Positions 52,201 through 59,263 of a DNA stretch of 64,000 bases are shown here, piece by piece. Within the stretch, counting starts at the first letter, position 1; each line of letters starts with the position of its first letter. A model generated the notes under the pieces. That model was not told where the DNA came from, ran no database searches, and saw only the letters and a program-made list of their open reading frames with translations. Made by a program: the position numbers and the translations under genes. The DNA is taken from contig CM041553.1 of NCBI GenBank assembly GCA_023238725.1, positions 9,385,001-9,449,000 of the forward strand, written 5' to 3'. Source of the DNA: Scortum barcoo (lineage: Eukaryota; Chordata; Actinopteri; Centrarchiformes; Terapontidae).

Positions 52201-52584
52201 CACAAGTCACGTGGTTATTTAGAAGTTGTGAGTGTTGCCTGTTAAGAGTGTGTGTCTTGCAGAATTAAGTGATGTGTCGTTCCTCAGTTTCCTGTTACCT
52301 GTCCTCACCTAACCGACGTCTCACTCCTCCCTCCTTCAGAGAACCACACGGGCCTGATGAATGGCAAAGACAACCACGGCGACGTGGATGAGGAGCTGTC
52401 CAAGCGCGTCAGCCAGCTGACCACCAGCGCCGAGAGCGTAGAGATCATTGTGCGCTCCTGCGAGAAGGAGGCGCTGTCCCCCGAGAGCTCGCCCTCTAAG
52501 TCGCCCAACACTAAGAAGAAGAAGAAGTTCCGCACCCCATCCTTCCTGAAGAAGAACAAAAAGAAAGAGAAGACGGAGGCCTGA
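21079..52584 (+). CDS. add3: gamma-adducin, whole coding span (14 coding exons, joined)
   Basis: Adducin is a membrane-skeleton protein that caps fast-growing actin ends and recruits spectrin to actin at cell-cell contacts and the cortex. It works as hetero-oligomers with alpha-adducin and is controlled by calmodulin, PKC and Rho kinase (family knowledge). The fourteen exons listed separately join in frame to about 681 residues. Visible landmarks are the N-terminal QGVVTTPPPP and KERYFDRIN, an aldolase-II-like head (about 130-380), a neck, a tail, and the basic C-terminus (659-681) with the FRTPSFLKK phosphosite, Ser668. I call gamma rather than alpha or beta because the N-terminus, the RGLSFAEASASNL segment and the ...KNKKKEKTEA end fit human ADD3 best from memory. 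Teleosts often carry add3a and add3b, which I cannot tell apart here. The only doubtful junction is the end of exon 13. All introns are GT-AG apart from that one. Confidence 0.93.
23655..23681. repeat. (GA)n microsatellite
   Basis: About 13 uninterrupted GA units. Confidence 0.9.
24611..24638. repeat. (CT)n microsatellite
   Basis: Fourteen uninterrupted CT units. Confidence 0.95.
25806..25827 (-). repeat. G-quadruplex motif on the minus strand
   Basis: Four C runs of 4, 6, 5 and 4 bases are separated by single A residues. This gives four G runs with 1-nt loops on the template strand of add3. Confidence 0.8.
26011..26029. repeat. poly-T tract, 19 bases
   Basis: An uninterrupted T run. No SINE or LINE body is recognised beside it. 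Confidence 0.85.
26398..26625. mobile_element. short inverted-repeat element, GGATCGG/ATCGGCC type
   Basis: The left end GCCGGATCCGTATCAGTGCT and the right end, inverted, GGCCGATCCAGATGTATCTC are similar, then diverge. The pattern of ATCGG and GATACAG blocks resembles a dispersed fish repeat. The exact ends and family are unsure. Confidence 0.5.
31155..31293 (+). CDS. add3: add3 coding exon 2: residues 66-112 (start of split codon)
   Basis: This 139 nt exon follows a pyrimidine-rich CCAG acceptor and ends before GTGAGT, in phase 1. It reads AFKEELESLIQEQ and then TGLLALRQIADFF, the conserved segment leading into the adducin head. The final base pairs with the next exon to give Ser112. Confidence 0.95.
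31294..31913 (+). other. add3 intron (620 bp)
   Basis: GTGAGT to TTTAG. Nothing else recognised. Confidence 0.9.
31914..32065 (+). CDS. add3: add3 coding exon 3: residues 112-162
   Basis: This 152 nt exon starts after TTTAG and ends before GTAAGA, in phase 0. It encodes SLGMVTPIND, then [20 protein letters not shown] and a WAH..NSYIT stretch. This is the first part of the class II aldolase-like head fold. Length and residues match vertebrate gamma-adducin closely. Confidence 0.95.
32066..32660 (+). other. add3 intron (595 bp) carrying a MITE
   Basis: GTAAGA to TTTTAG. The element at 32123-32388 makes up nearly half of it. Confidence 0.9.
32123..32388. mobile_element. MITE, GGCTGTGTxxGAAATCA terminal repeats
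   Basis: The left end GGCTGTGTTTGAAATCA and the right end, inverted, GGCTGTGTCCGAAATCA differ by two bases. The inside has CTACATAGTGCACTATGTG, typical of a common fish MITE with TAGTGCACTA cores. It is about 266 bp with no coding capacity. Confidence 0.8.
32661..32741 (+). CDS. add3: add3 coding exon 4: residues 163-189
   Basis: An 81 nt exon lies between CTTGTTTTAG and GTAAGG, phase 0 at both ends. It reads GRVSKEQDHILIIPRGLSF and then AEASASNL, a strongly conserved beta-strand segment of the head. The exon is symmetric, so skipping would keep frame but delete 27 head residues. Confidence 0.95.
32742..37634 (+). other. add3 intron (4.9 kb)
   Basis: GTAAGG to CCTCAG. No repeat element with clear ends, exon or RNA gene is recognised. 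It has pyrimidine-rich stretches (33490-33610 and 37020-37170). Confidence 0.85.
37635..37784 (+). CDS. add3: add3 coding exon 5: residues 190-239, aldolase-like HxH motif
   Basis: A 150 nt, phase 0 exon runs from after CCTCAG to before GTAAGT. It encodes VKVNIIGDVIEQGSTNL, then SPHAAIYSMRPD and CIIHVHTPATAA. His231 and His233 form the HxH pair that binds zinc in class II aldolases such as fuculose-phosphate aldolase. Adducin has no known enzyme activity. Confidence 0.95.
37785..38170 (+). other. add3 intron (386 bp)
   Basis: GTAAGT to TGTTAG. Nothing else recognised. Confidence 0.9.
38171..38314 (+). CDS. add3: add3 coding exon 6: residues 240-287
   Basis: A 144 nt, phase 0 exon follows TCTGTTAG. 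It encodes VSSMKCGILPISQEALILGD and then AYYNYQGSLDDQEER and LGPTTK. The donor is GTGGGA, weaker than the gene's other donors apart from exon 13. No better site lies nearby, and the next exon joins in frame as in the family. Confidence 0.93.
38315..39024 (+). other. add3 intron (710 bp)
   Basis: GTGGGA to CACAG. Nothing else recognised. Confidence 0.88.
39025..39123 (+). CDS. add3: add3 coding exon 7: residues 288-320, NHG motif
   Basis: A 99 nt, phase 0 exon runs between TCACAG and GTACAC. It reads VLVLRNHGVVALGETIEEAF, then HYIYNAQYACEIQ. His294 in NHG aligns with the third zinc-binding histidine of class II aldolases. The exon closes the core of the head domain. Confidence 0.95.
39124..40177 (+). 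other. add3 intron (1.05 kb)
   Basis: GTACAC to TTTTAG. It starts with a CA-rich stretch; nothing else recognised. Confidence 0.9.
40178..40351 (+). CDS. add3: add3 coding exon 8: residues 321-378
   Basis: A 174 nt, phase 0 exon follows GATTTTAG and ends before GTAAGT. It encodes VNAISCAGSVDNLIVLDQEK, a variable stretch, and then KWKLGELEFESLMRMLDNL. It covers the end of the head and the start of the neck, the region linked to oligomerisation in the family. Confidence 0.95.
40352..41767 (+). other. add3 intron (1.4 kb)
   Basis: GTAAGT to CTGCAG. It has a purine-rich AG tract (41230-41330); nothing else recognised. Confidence 0.9.
41768..42025 (+). CDS. add3: add3 coding exon 9: residues 379-464, neck
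   Basis: A 258 nt, phase 0 exon, the largest coding exon here, runs between GCTGCAG and GTGAGC. It begins GYRTGHAYRHPIVREKPRHK and continues SDVEIPATVTAF. Later it has QQREKTRWLNSPNSYTKV, a family hallmark. It is more GC-rich than the flanking introns. Confidence 0.95.
42026..42722 (+). other. add3 intron (697 bp) with a CTCF-like motif
   Basis: GTGAGC to CTACAG. It contains a minus-strand CTCF-like core at 42267-42280. Confidence 0.9.
42267..42280 (-). promoter_or_regulatory. CTCF-like motif
   Basis: The minus strand reads GCCAGTAGGTGGCG, close to the vertebrate CTCF core CCAGNAGGNGGCG. A single motif match is weak evidence of binding. Confidence 0.3.
42723..42827 (+). CDS. add3: add3 coding exon 10: residues 465-499
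   Basis: A 105 nt, phase 0 exon lies between CTCTACAG and GTGAGT. It encodes WMKADETGTPIRIEDPNQFV, then PLNTNPTEVLEKRNK. The FVPLNTNP core is shared by all adducins. Confidence 0.95.
42828..43266 (+). other. add3 intron (439 bp)
   Basis: GTGAGT to TCACAG. Nothing else recognised. Confidence 0.9.
43267..43353 (+). CDS. add3: add3 coding exon 11: residues 500-528
   Basis: An 87 nt, phase 0 exon lies between TCACAG and GTGAGA. It encodes IREQNRFDVTTSGPRSQHLA, then GIPVDEPRR. The GPxSQxLAG motif is typical of the family. It joins directly to the PYVPTEEE exon, and the joined length equals the human segment between VD and PPNPF. Confidence 0.94.
43577..44350. mobile_element. non-autonomous DNA transposon, CAGTCCTTCCAG terminal repeats
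   Basis: The left end CAGTCCTTCCAGAAAAA and the right end, inverted, CAGTCCCTCCATAAAAA form terminal repeats. The inside has many TTATGCG, TTGCGGG and GCGATCGCAT blocks near both ends. The flanks AAAACT and AATACT could be a decayed target duplication. Length is 774 bp with no transposase. The repeat is a familiar fish type, but the superfamily is uncertain. Confidence 0.8.
44831..44843 (+). promoter_or_regulatory. CTCF-like motif
   Basis: CCACTAGGTGGAG matches the core CCACNAGGNGGNG. It is on the opposite strand to the motif at 42267. Confidence 0.25.
45644..45674. repeat. (GT)n microsatellite
   Basis: About 30 bases of GT with one interruption, 180 bases before the PYVPTEEE exon. Confidence 0.9.
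45853..45976 (+). CDS. add3: add3 coding exon 12 (numbered exon 13 with the 5' UTR exon): residues 529-570, uncertain 3' end
   Basis: The exon follows CTCCCCAG and encodes PYVPTEEEQMAPLPPNPF, then SELSEKDMEEYRKNVERRQL and GLS. The next exon needs one base from here (phase 1). Two ends fit. The end at 45976 uses a GC donor (GCAATA) and gives ...GLSDGEHEL. The end at 45973 uses a weak GT donor (GTGGCA) and gives ...GLNGEHEL. I prefer 45976 because human beta-adducin has a DGE at this point (recalled). A CA microsatellite begins at 45991. Confidence 0.85.
45991..46029. repeat. (AC)n microsatellite next to an exon end
   Basis: About 19 uninterrupted AC units start 15 bases after the likely exon end at 45976. 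CA repeats in this position can bind hnRNP L and modulate splicing (known for other genes). Confidence 0.95.
46189..46246. repeat. (CA)n microsatellite, 29 units
   Basis: Twenty-nine uninterrupted CA units, the longest microsatellite in the window. Confidence 0.95.
47893..47912. repeat. (CA)n microsatellite
   Basis: About ten CA units. Confidence 0.9.
49099..49274 (+). promoter_or_regulatory. long C-rich tract ahead of the possible cassette exon
   Basis: About 175 bases consist mostly of C with T and A and contain many CCC-CCCCC runs, ending in the acceptor GCAG. C-rich tracts of this kind bind PCBP/hnRNP K proteins, and the minus strand has quadruplex potential. Confidence 0.6.
49275..49367 (+). 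CDS. add3: add3 coding exon 13 (exon 14 with the 5' UTR exon): residues 570-601, possible cassette exon
   Basis: A 93 nt exon follows CCCTGCAG and ends before GTATCG, phase 1 at both ends. It encodes GEHELTSDDGSTLSQSLSLT, then QSPQSTPAKE. It is Ser/Thr-rich, as expected for the unstructured adducin tail. Both ends are in phase 1, so skipping keeps frame. Human ADD3 has an alternatively used tail exon of about 96 nt in this part of the protein (recalled). A GA microsatellite follows the donor. Confidence 0.88.
49368..52339 (+). other. add3 intron (3.0 kb) before the last exon
   Basis: GTATCG to TTCAG. It starts with a GA repeat (49381-49398) and contains the MITE at 50005-50400. Confidence 0.88.
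50005..50400. mobile_element. MITE of an abundant percomorph family
   Basis: The left end AACAGTTTAGACATTTTGG and the right end, inverted, GGCACAGTTTGACATTTTGG are terminal repeats. Inside are GAGAGTTAGACGGGAAGATC, CATAGCTTAGCATTAAGAC and CAAAATGTCAAACT blocks that I remember as a very common repeat in percomorph fish. It is about 396 bp and non-coding. Confidence 0.8.
52340..52584 (+). CDS. add3: add3 last coding exon: residues 601-681 and stop
   Basis: The exon follows CTCCTTCAG, and the split codon completes Glu601. It encodes ENHTGLMNGKDNHGDVDEEL, then SKRVSQLTTSAESVEI and ALSPESSPSKSPNT. The end is the MARCKS-related basic domain: five lysines at 659-663, FRTPSFLKK with Ser668, and a KNKKKEKTEA tail. 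In adducins this domain binds calmodulin, spectrin-actin and acidic lipids, and PKC phosphorylates its serine. The stop is TGA at 52582. Confidence 0.96.
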
Positions 52585-55280
52585 GAGCAGACGGGCAGGC
52601 AGGAAGACCGCCTGTGCAGAAGAAGAAAGAGGGGCGGCAGCCACCTTTTCTGTTTAATGTCTGTTTTTATTTTGTCTGTCTTCAATGTGCGTTCATGTTT
52701 TTTTTTTTGTTTATAATTTTATTTTAATTTTTTTAACAAAAGTTTTTATGTGCAAAAGGTAGTAGGACAGATTACATAAAATTAATTGGTTTGTAACAAA
52801 AAAGAAAAGTCTCTCTTTTGCAAAAAGACAAGAGAGGTGTTGGATGTCTGCACATCACTTATGCAGTACTCTGACAGACTCCTTGGAAGCCGATAAGTGT
52901 CATTTGAGGCCATTTAGATCCTGAATAACTGGCTCCTCCTATGTTGTTTCCCAGGCTGAAAACAGAACTTGAAACCACCTTGCGTATTTCTAGCTTCGAA
53001 ATCCAATTTTGTTAAATGGTTGCAACATGAGAGTTGTAAAAATGCACAAGTTGAAACGAAACCTTTGTGTCTGTTTCTCTGCCGAGACTCCCCCGGTCTT
53101 TCTAAGGTTTTGTTTCAACATTCGGGTCACCTGACTCTGCATAGAGAACTGAGAGGCCACATGAATTTTGAAGTCACACTGGAATACTGGTCTCAGAAAA
53201 AGAGAAGAAAAACAGCCACAGGGTTTGTGTTGATTTTATTCACTGCAAGAGAAGTTTTCTCTCCGCCTCGCTCTCTCACTTTCTTCAAGCTTCTTTAAGT
53301 GCAGGCTTCTGATAGAAACCTTCTCTTCAGCTGATTGTGGTTGAACTAGAGGGTCACTAGACTGGACGAGATAGTGAGGACGAAGGCTGGAGGTCTATCA
53401 CAAGTTATCTCAAAGAGCCACTGACTCACTCAGAATATTTATGTAGCATTTTCATATCTTCTCCTCTTCATCTCATTATTTTGTTGGGTTTTTATTTTTG
53501 CCAAACTAAATGGAAGAAAAGATGAAACAATCTCATTTTAGTAAAGCGTCACTGTTTATGTCTAGTGTGTCATCTCATGAAATTTGATCTTTTTTTATTG
53601 AACACAAATTTGGTATTAGTCAACTCTGTTTTGTACTCATTTCTAAGCTTTTACAGAGAATACATATGTTACGCATGTTTTCTCTTTTTGCAAGAACTGA
53701 ATTTATATGGCTGACTATGTTCTGTAGTGATGCCTGATTGCTCAAATTATATTCTAATCTTCAGAGTACACAAATTTACTATATAACAGATATATGAAAA
53801 CTGGATATGTTGGCTATAGATTTTTAACTATATTTTTTATTTTTATTGTGCTGCACTTTTCTTGTGGTATATAACACATTTAGTTGCAGGTGGTTTCACC
53901 AGTGAAGGAGATTGTGAAGTATTTGGTAAAAGTGGTGCAAGTAGCAAGCGAGGCATGGTGTCGGAGAAAGGTCAGGACCCAGAAAGTGAGTCGAAAGGAG
54001 AAAGCAAGAATAGTCTTTCATTGGTGTCACGTGAGAAATGATCTCGACTTCTCAAGTCAACAAAAGTACAAAAAAACAAAAACAGGAAATGCAGTGTTGA
54101 AATACTATGTCGAATATCTGCAGTCGTCAGCTGAAATGAGACTCGTGGGTCGTGGGGTGTGTTTTTTTGTTTGGTGTGTTTATGTGTGTTTTTAAAGCCA
54201 TATTGTAATTTTCTTTCCTCCATTATTTTTTACGATGAGACAAGGGTTTGCGATTCCCGTCTGCCTGCTCGGGCATCAAGGACCCGAACAAGACCTCTGT
54301 TAAATCACCCCAGTGACTGCATCGACACCCCTCAGGCTTCCCAAAAAAAAAATTTTTTGCCAGTAGCTACATTCGTAGCAACTACGCATCCTCGCCTAAT
54401 TCACCATTTATTTCCTCCTGGGACTGGAACATTATAAGGAGGTCATGTGGCCATTTTATTTTTATTTGATCGCGCTGCAAGCCCGGCCGTCTCTTCAGCT
54501 TCTAAAGCCTCCCCTCGTGTAATTTCTCTAGTAAACACGATCGTGTTGTAACTGTCAGATGACCCACAGTTGAACTCTGCAAAGCCAAAGTGTGATGGGT
54601 TGCCACATATCCTCCCCCCGCAGTTTAACCAGATGCACCAATATCCCAGCTAGCAATGTGAAGTATTGGATTTGGAGGGAGGGTTTAGGGACACATCTTT
54701 AGCTGTGTTAAACGATAGCTTTTGGCTCTGGGCAAAGAGCCGAGGTCACACAACTGAAAGATGGAGAAAGGGAGGTGTGAGTTTGGAAATGGAAGTGCAT
54801 GTGTGTGTAGTAGAGAGGGGCAGGGGGTAAGGACAACCAGACACCAATGCACCATGTTTTTATCACTCAGACTGTCTTTTTCATACCATCTCTCCTCCTG
54901 AGCAGTTCTCTACTTTCATCCTCCATTTGTATCGCAGTACACTTTTTTTTTTCTTTTAGTTTACAGAGAGCACTAGGCTTTTTTTTTTATTAACCTTTTT
55001 TTTTTTTGCTCCCAGATGAACTGAATGTGCATCGCATTCTTTTTATTTTCTCCTCTTCTGTTTCCGACTGTTTGCACCTTGCTTTACTAATGCCTCTCTA
55101 TCCACTTTTTTTTCTGTTTTTTTTTTAAAAAAAGATGAGTTTTGCTTTGGCATGCCAGAATGAGCCGAGCTACTTTGTGACCTGTGAAAATCCTATATAA
55201 ATGGTTATCTAATGGAGTTGCTTTTAGATGTATTGCTAATCAGTGTAAATTCACAAATAAAACTGTATTTTAAGAAACGG
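52585..55280 (+). other. add3: add3 3' untranslated region
   Basis: About 2.7 kb of non-coding, U-rich sequence follows the stop codon, with several T tracts (for example 54943-54957 and 54999-55008) and no conserved reading frame. I end it shortly after the AATAAA at 55256. The extent is inferred; human ADD3 also has a 3' UTR of about 2 kb (recalled). Confidence 0.65.
55256..55261 (+). terminator. probable add3 polyadenylation signal AATAAA
   Basis: This is the first canonical AATAAA I see after the stop codon. Within 40 bases it is followed by a T/GT-rich stretch suitable as a downstream element. A second AATAAA at 57522-57527 could serve a longer transcript. Confidence 0.6.
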
Positions 55281-55284
55281 AAGC

Positions 55285-55914
55285 TCATTTTTCATGTTTG
55301 TGCATCACACTTCACGTCATTCCTCAAACCGCTTTTAAGTTCAACATAATCCATACGCACTCATTTTCCTTTGTGCCATTGTCATGAATTAAGCAGTTAA
55401 TGATGTTCAGTTTCACAAGCTTAATGCTGCATTTTTCACAATAATTTGACAGTACTGTAGACGGGTTTTAAACAGATGGACCTATGCTGCATCTCAGCAC
55501 TTCAGAGTTAAATGAGCAGGAAAAAACAGGTGCCTTTTTAAAATCTTTATTTGTGATGTTAAAAGATACGAATGAATGTGTGAATAGTTCAGTTGGGAGC
55601 TTATGGCACATAGATGTGAATGATTGACTAAATGCAATCGAAGATGTGACAATGATCATAACTGAGGCACAGGAAGCTCTTGAGCGGAAATCTAGTAGAA
55701 AGTGAGCACAGAGACACTTCTATTGAGATATGCATTTCTCCACGACACTATGGTCATATGAAGAGGTGGTTCGCCTCTGGAACATAGAGGAGCAGTATGT
55801 AAGAAGGTTTTTCTCCAAAACGCTCTATTGTCATTCATAAGCTTTATATTACCAGAGATATTTTGTTATTGACATAAAATGAATATTTGATGGCATTGTG
55901 TTTACCTGTTAAAG
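55285..55914. other. downstream DNA, nothing recognised
   Basis: Follows the likely polyadenylation site. No exon or repeat with clear ends is seen. Confidence 0.6.
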
Positions 55915-56508
55915 AAGTGGTTCCCAGCCTGACAGACAGGACCTCCACAATTGGTTGCAAGGTGATCAATGGTGCAGAGGTATATACAGAATGTATACTA
56001 CTTTATGTTAAAAGAGTACTCCATTAATTAGCACTGTGCTCATAACGTAGACAAACTCATAAAAAGACAAGTTTTTGTTTTTTTAAGTATCAGTGTCAAA
56101 GTAAGAAAGCCGGGGACATCGTCTTTTTTATTTCACACCATTTTTATTTCCTCCTTGTTGTAACCTGGCACCTGTGTTACCCACAATGCAACTTGACCAC
56201 ACACAGTTCAGTCAGGTGTGTTACGCAAGCAGATAGCTAGCCTGAAGCACAGATGAGGGGTGCTACGGAGGTCTGTTAACCTCACGTCTTTCTAACTCCA
56301 CACCCCAAAACTCTTCAGCCCAGCCAACGCTGACTCAGGTGACATCACTTGAGGCAGTTCTTCAGATTCCTCTCAAGCCACAAGGAGGCTTTATAAATTT
56401 TTGTTTTTTCACATAGTGCTCTCCACGACCTGTAATCACACTGTAAGGTCTGAAATAAGTGTAGTTCCCTCTTAAGGGATCAAAAGCGAAAATAATTGGG
56501 AACCACTG
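55915..56508. mobile_element. hAT-like MITE, CAGTGGTTCCCA terminal repeats
   Basis: The left end AAGTGGTTCCCAGCCTG and the right end, inverted, CAGTGGTTCCCAATT match the hAT terminus CAGTGGTTCCCAACC. Similarity extends outward (TTAAAG on both sides, inverted), so no clean 8-bp target duplication is visible. It is about 594 bp with no transposase. Confidence 0.75.
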
Positions 56509-57521
56509 CTTTAAACAATGGTTATGTTGTTCTAGTTTTTTGTGTGAGTAGGTGTGATAATATGTTGTTTGGCATCCTTTTGATGCGTCTACAGATGCTT
56601 ACTTTACCGAAGAGTCTGCTTCACTCTTAATCAGCTGCACTCTTTCCAGCCACCACAGGGACGTCTGTCTCACGTTGGCGCAGACCTGTCACAGCCTGAC
56701 ACAACATGGCGTCTGTGCTGCAGCGAGCATGCACTGTCCATTAGAGTATCCAGGCAACTGGGGGACTTTCTGTGCATATGAGCAGCCAATGTGCCTTGAC
56801 TGCATTTATATCCTCAGATGCAAAATTAAATATGCAAAACTTATATCATGATATTTCTTTGTAAGATGTATCTCTCTGGTCTTTCAGTATCTGCCAATTG
56901 ACTGAGTATTTTTGTTTTGATGGAGAACTAATTTTCCCTCCACACCCTGAACATTTCTTTGCCCTTTTTGAAACTTAAACAAAGTAATGATGCCTTTTTT
57001 TTTTATCTTTGCCTGTTTTCACTCTCTCTGTGTCTTGCCAGGTTGCTTTCAGCAACTTGAAATCTTCTGCAAAGACAATACAACTCAGCTTCCACCACTA
57101 CTGTCAAAAACTATATATTTTAGGATACAGATCCACCAGATAATAGATTTAATAAATGCCTGAATGGTTGGAGAAAAGCTTATTAGAATTTCATTTTGGT
57201 GAAACCGCTGTGATACTCACATGGTATTATGAGCAACACAAAAGGTAACATCATTGAATTGTGTTTGACTCCACCGAGGCCCTTTAAGAGACACATCAGG
57301 TAGTGTGTTAGTGACCGAAGAGATTGAAATGAGAGAAACTGGACTGTCCCCATTTTTGTTTTCTCCATTTCCTCAGATATCTATCTAGGATCATTCCTGT
57401 TTTACATATTGCTAGGTGTAGCTTATATATATAGTATTTACAGCACTGTAATCCTGTCCTGGCGTCAGTGAATGTGATATCAGTATACAGCACTTTATTC
57501 GGCAACATTTCTGATATGAAC

Positions 57522-57527
57522 AATAAA
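57522..57527 (+). terminator. alternative downstream AATAAA
   Basis: A second canonical signal lies 2.3 kb beyond the first, followed by GTGTATGAG and a TGTGTCTTTTGTGC stretch. It could give a long add3 3' UTR isoform or be chance. Confidence 0.25.
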
Positions 57528-58173
57528 AGTGTATGAGCGATCCTGTGACTGTGTCTTTTGTGCGTTTCATGATGGTGGAGAGATGGAGGCTAATTCACTG
57601 TGCAGTTTGTATATGCACTTCTCAGGTAAGGTATTTTGTAAGAATATATCTGATAACTATGGTGGCCCTGGATGCTCAGTGCACTTCAACCTAAGAAAAC
57701 AAATGCAAATAAAGTGATAAAACCACCAAATACATACAAAATGCTGCAGAATTGTGTAATCAAAAGTTGTAAATGTGCACATGACGTGAAGTTTTTGTCC
57801 TTTGTTTTTATCATTCTGCTTGAGTTTTCTTAAGCTGCAGTGCCATGGGCTTTCAGGGCCACTGTACATTTCTTTCAAATGCTGAGTGTCACATTTTAGA
57901 CTGAGGCTCTTTAAACTGACTACAGACCAGCGCAGATACACACAATCATACAGCACACACAGACCCGCCCTCTCGCATCATGTTCAGCACAATTAAGTAC
58001 ATGCAGAGGGGTTTCTCCTCTGTGCTCCTCTCCAAACAGCACCACGCTGTGAGTGTCAAAACAATGAGCCTACTTGCATCCAGATGGATGCTCTGCTAGG
58101 AGAGTGGGGAAAGCATGATAGGCCTTTTTTTTTGGGGGGGGGCCTTTTTAAAGGCCCAACCCCCTCACCCTTC

Positions 58174-58194
58174 CACACACACACACACACACAC
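58174..58194. repeat. (CA)n microsatellite
   Basis: About ten CA units. Confidence 0.9.
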
Positions 58195-59226
58195 GCACCA
58201 GCCCCACCCCAACATACTGGACTAGACACCCCAACCACTCCAAGCTTCACAGCTACCAGAGACTGCAGTGATGCTCTGATGCTGCTGAGATGAATTAGGG
58301 ACTGATAAACAACATAAGGGGTCAGTTAGGTCTGGGCCCAAACACACACCCCATGGGACCACCCACACACAGTTATACAGCTGGTGGTGGTACACTCATT
58401 CAAGATGAGTTCTGTGAAGAGGAAACATGAGGAGTTAAGAGAGGAGTAAAGGTTGGATCTTGACTTGCTGACGGGCCATGAATTAAAACTCCCCAGACTG
58501 TCAACAACAAAAAGACCAAAGGCCTTCTTTGGTTCTTTACCTTCCTTAAGTTAGCAGACGCTCTTTGGTGTGAATGTTTTTATCCAACATGCATACCCAT
58601 GAGTACATGTGTCCCTAACAGTGTGGTTTTTCAGCGCGAACGAAACCTTTGATCCATACTCATCCCTGCTCCACGCCTTCAGATACAAAGTCCTGGCATG
58701 GTGCTATAATCTTTCCAGCCACAGTAAGAAGCTATTTTCAGCAAGGGCTAAAAAATAAACTCACTATCCAACTTGCATTCACCAGGTGACAAGAAACAGC
58801 ACTGCAAATTAATGTTGGTCTGAAAATGCTGGATGTCTCAATGAGCTATTGTCTGCTCACAAATTCACAGTATCAACCTAAAGGATGAAATCATTATTTA
58901 CACTAAAGGCCAAATAATCAGTTCATGCATTTAGTAATGTATTAAGTAATCTATGACCTTTAATTACCTCTATCTACAAGCACAGACTGGCTGCAGTGTT
59001 TAAGGGCCCATTGGCCTGCAATCAACAGAACTAATAAAGTCCAATTTTGTCAGCAGGGATAGTTTAGCCAACTAATTAAAGCTTCAGCAAAAGAGTCTTG
59101 TGATGAGGTAATCACAATGCATTACTCTGCGATTATGATACTGCTGATATTGACTTTGTAAGCTCGGGCACTTTATGGTCCCTTCATAGCTCTGTCCATC
59201 ACTGAGCAGGTGAAAAGTGCAAGTCA

Positions 59227-59231
<5 letters not shown>

Positions 59232-59261
<30 letters not shown>
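59232..59261. repeat. (GT)n microsatellite
   Basis: Fifteen uninterrupted GT units. Confidence 0.95.

Positions 59262-59263
<2 letters not shown>

Noticed and set aside
54514..54545. Palindrome AACACGATCGTGTT in the 3' UTR
   Set aside because: Fourteen bases is short enough to occur by chance in a window this long.
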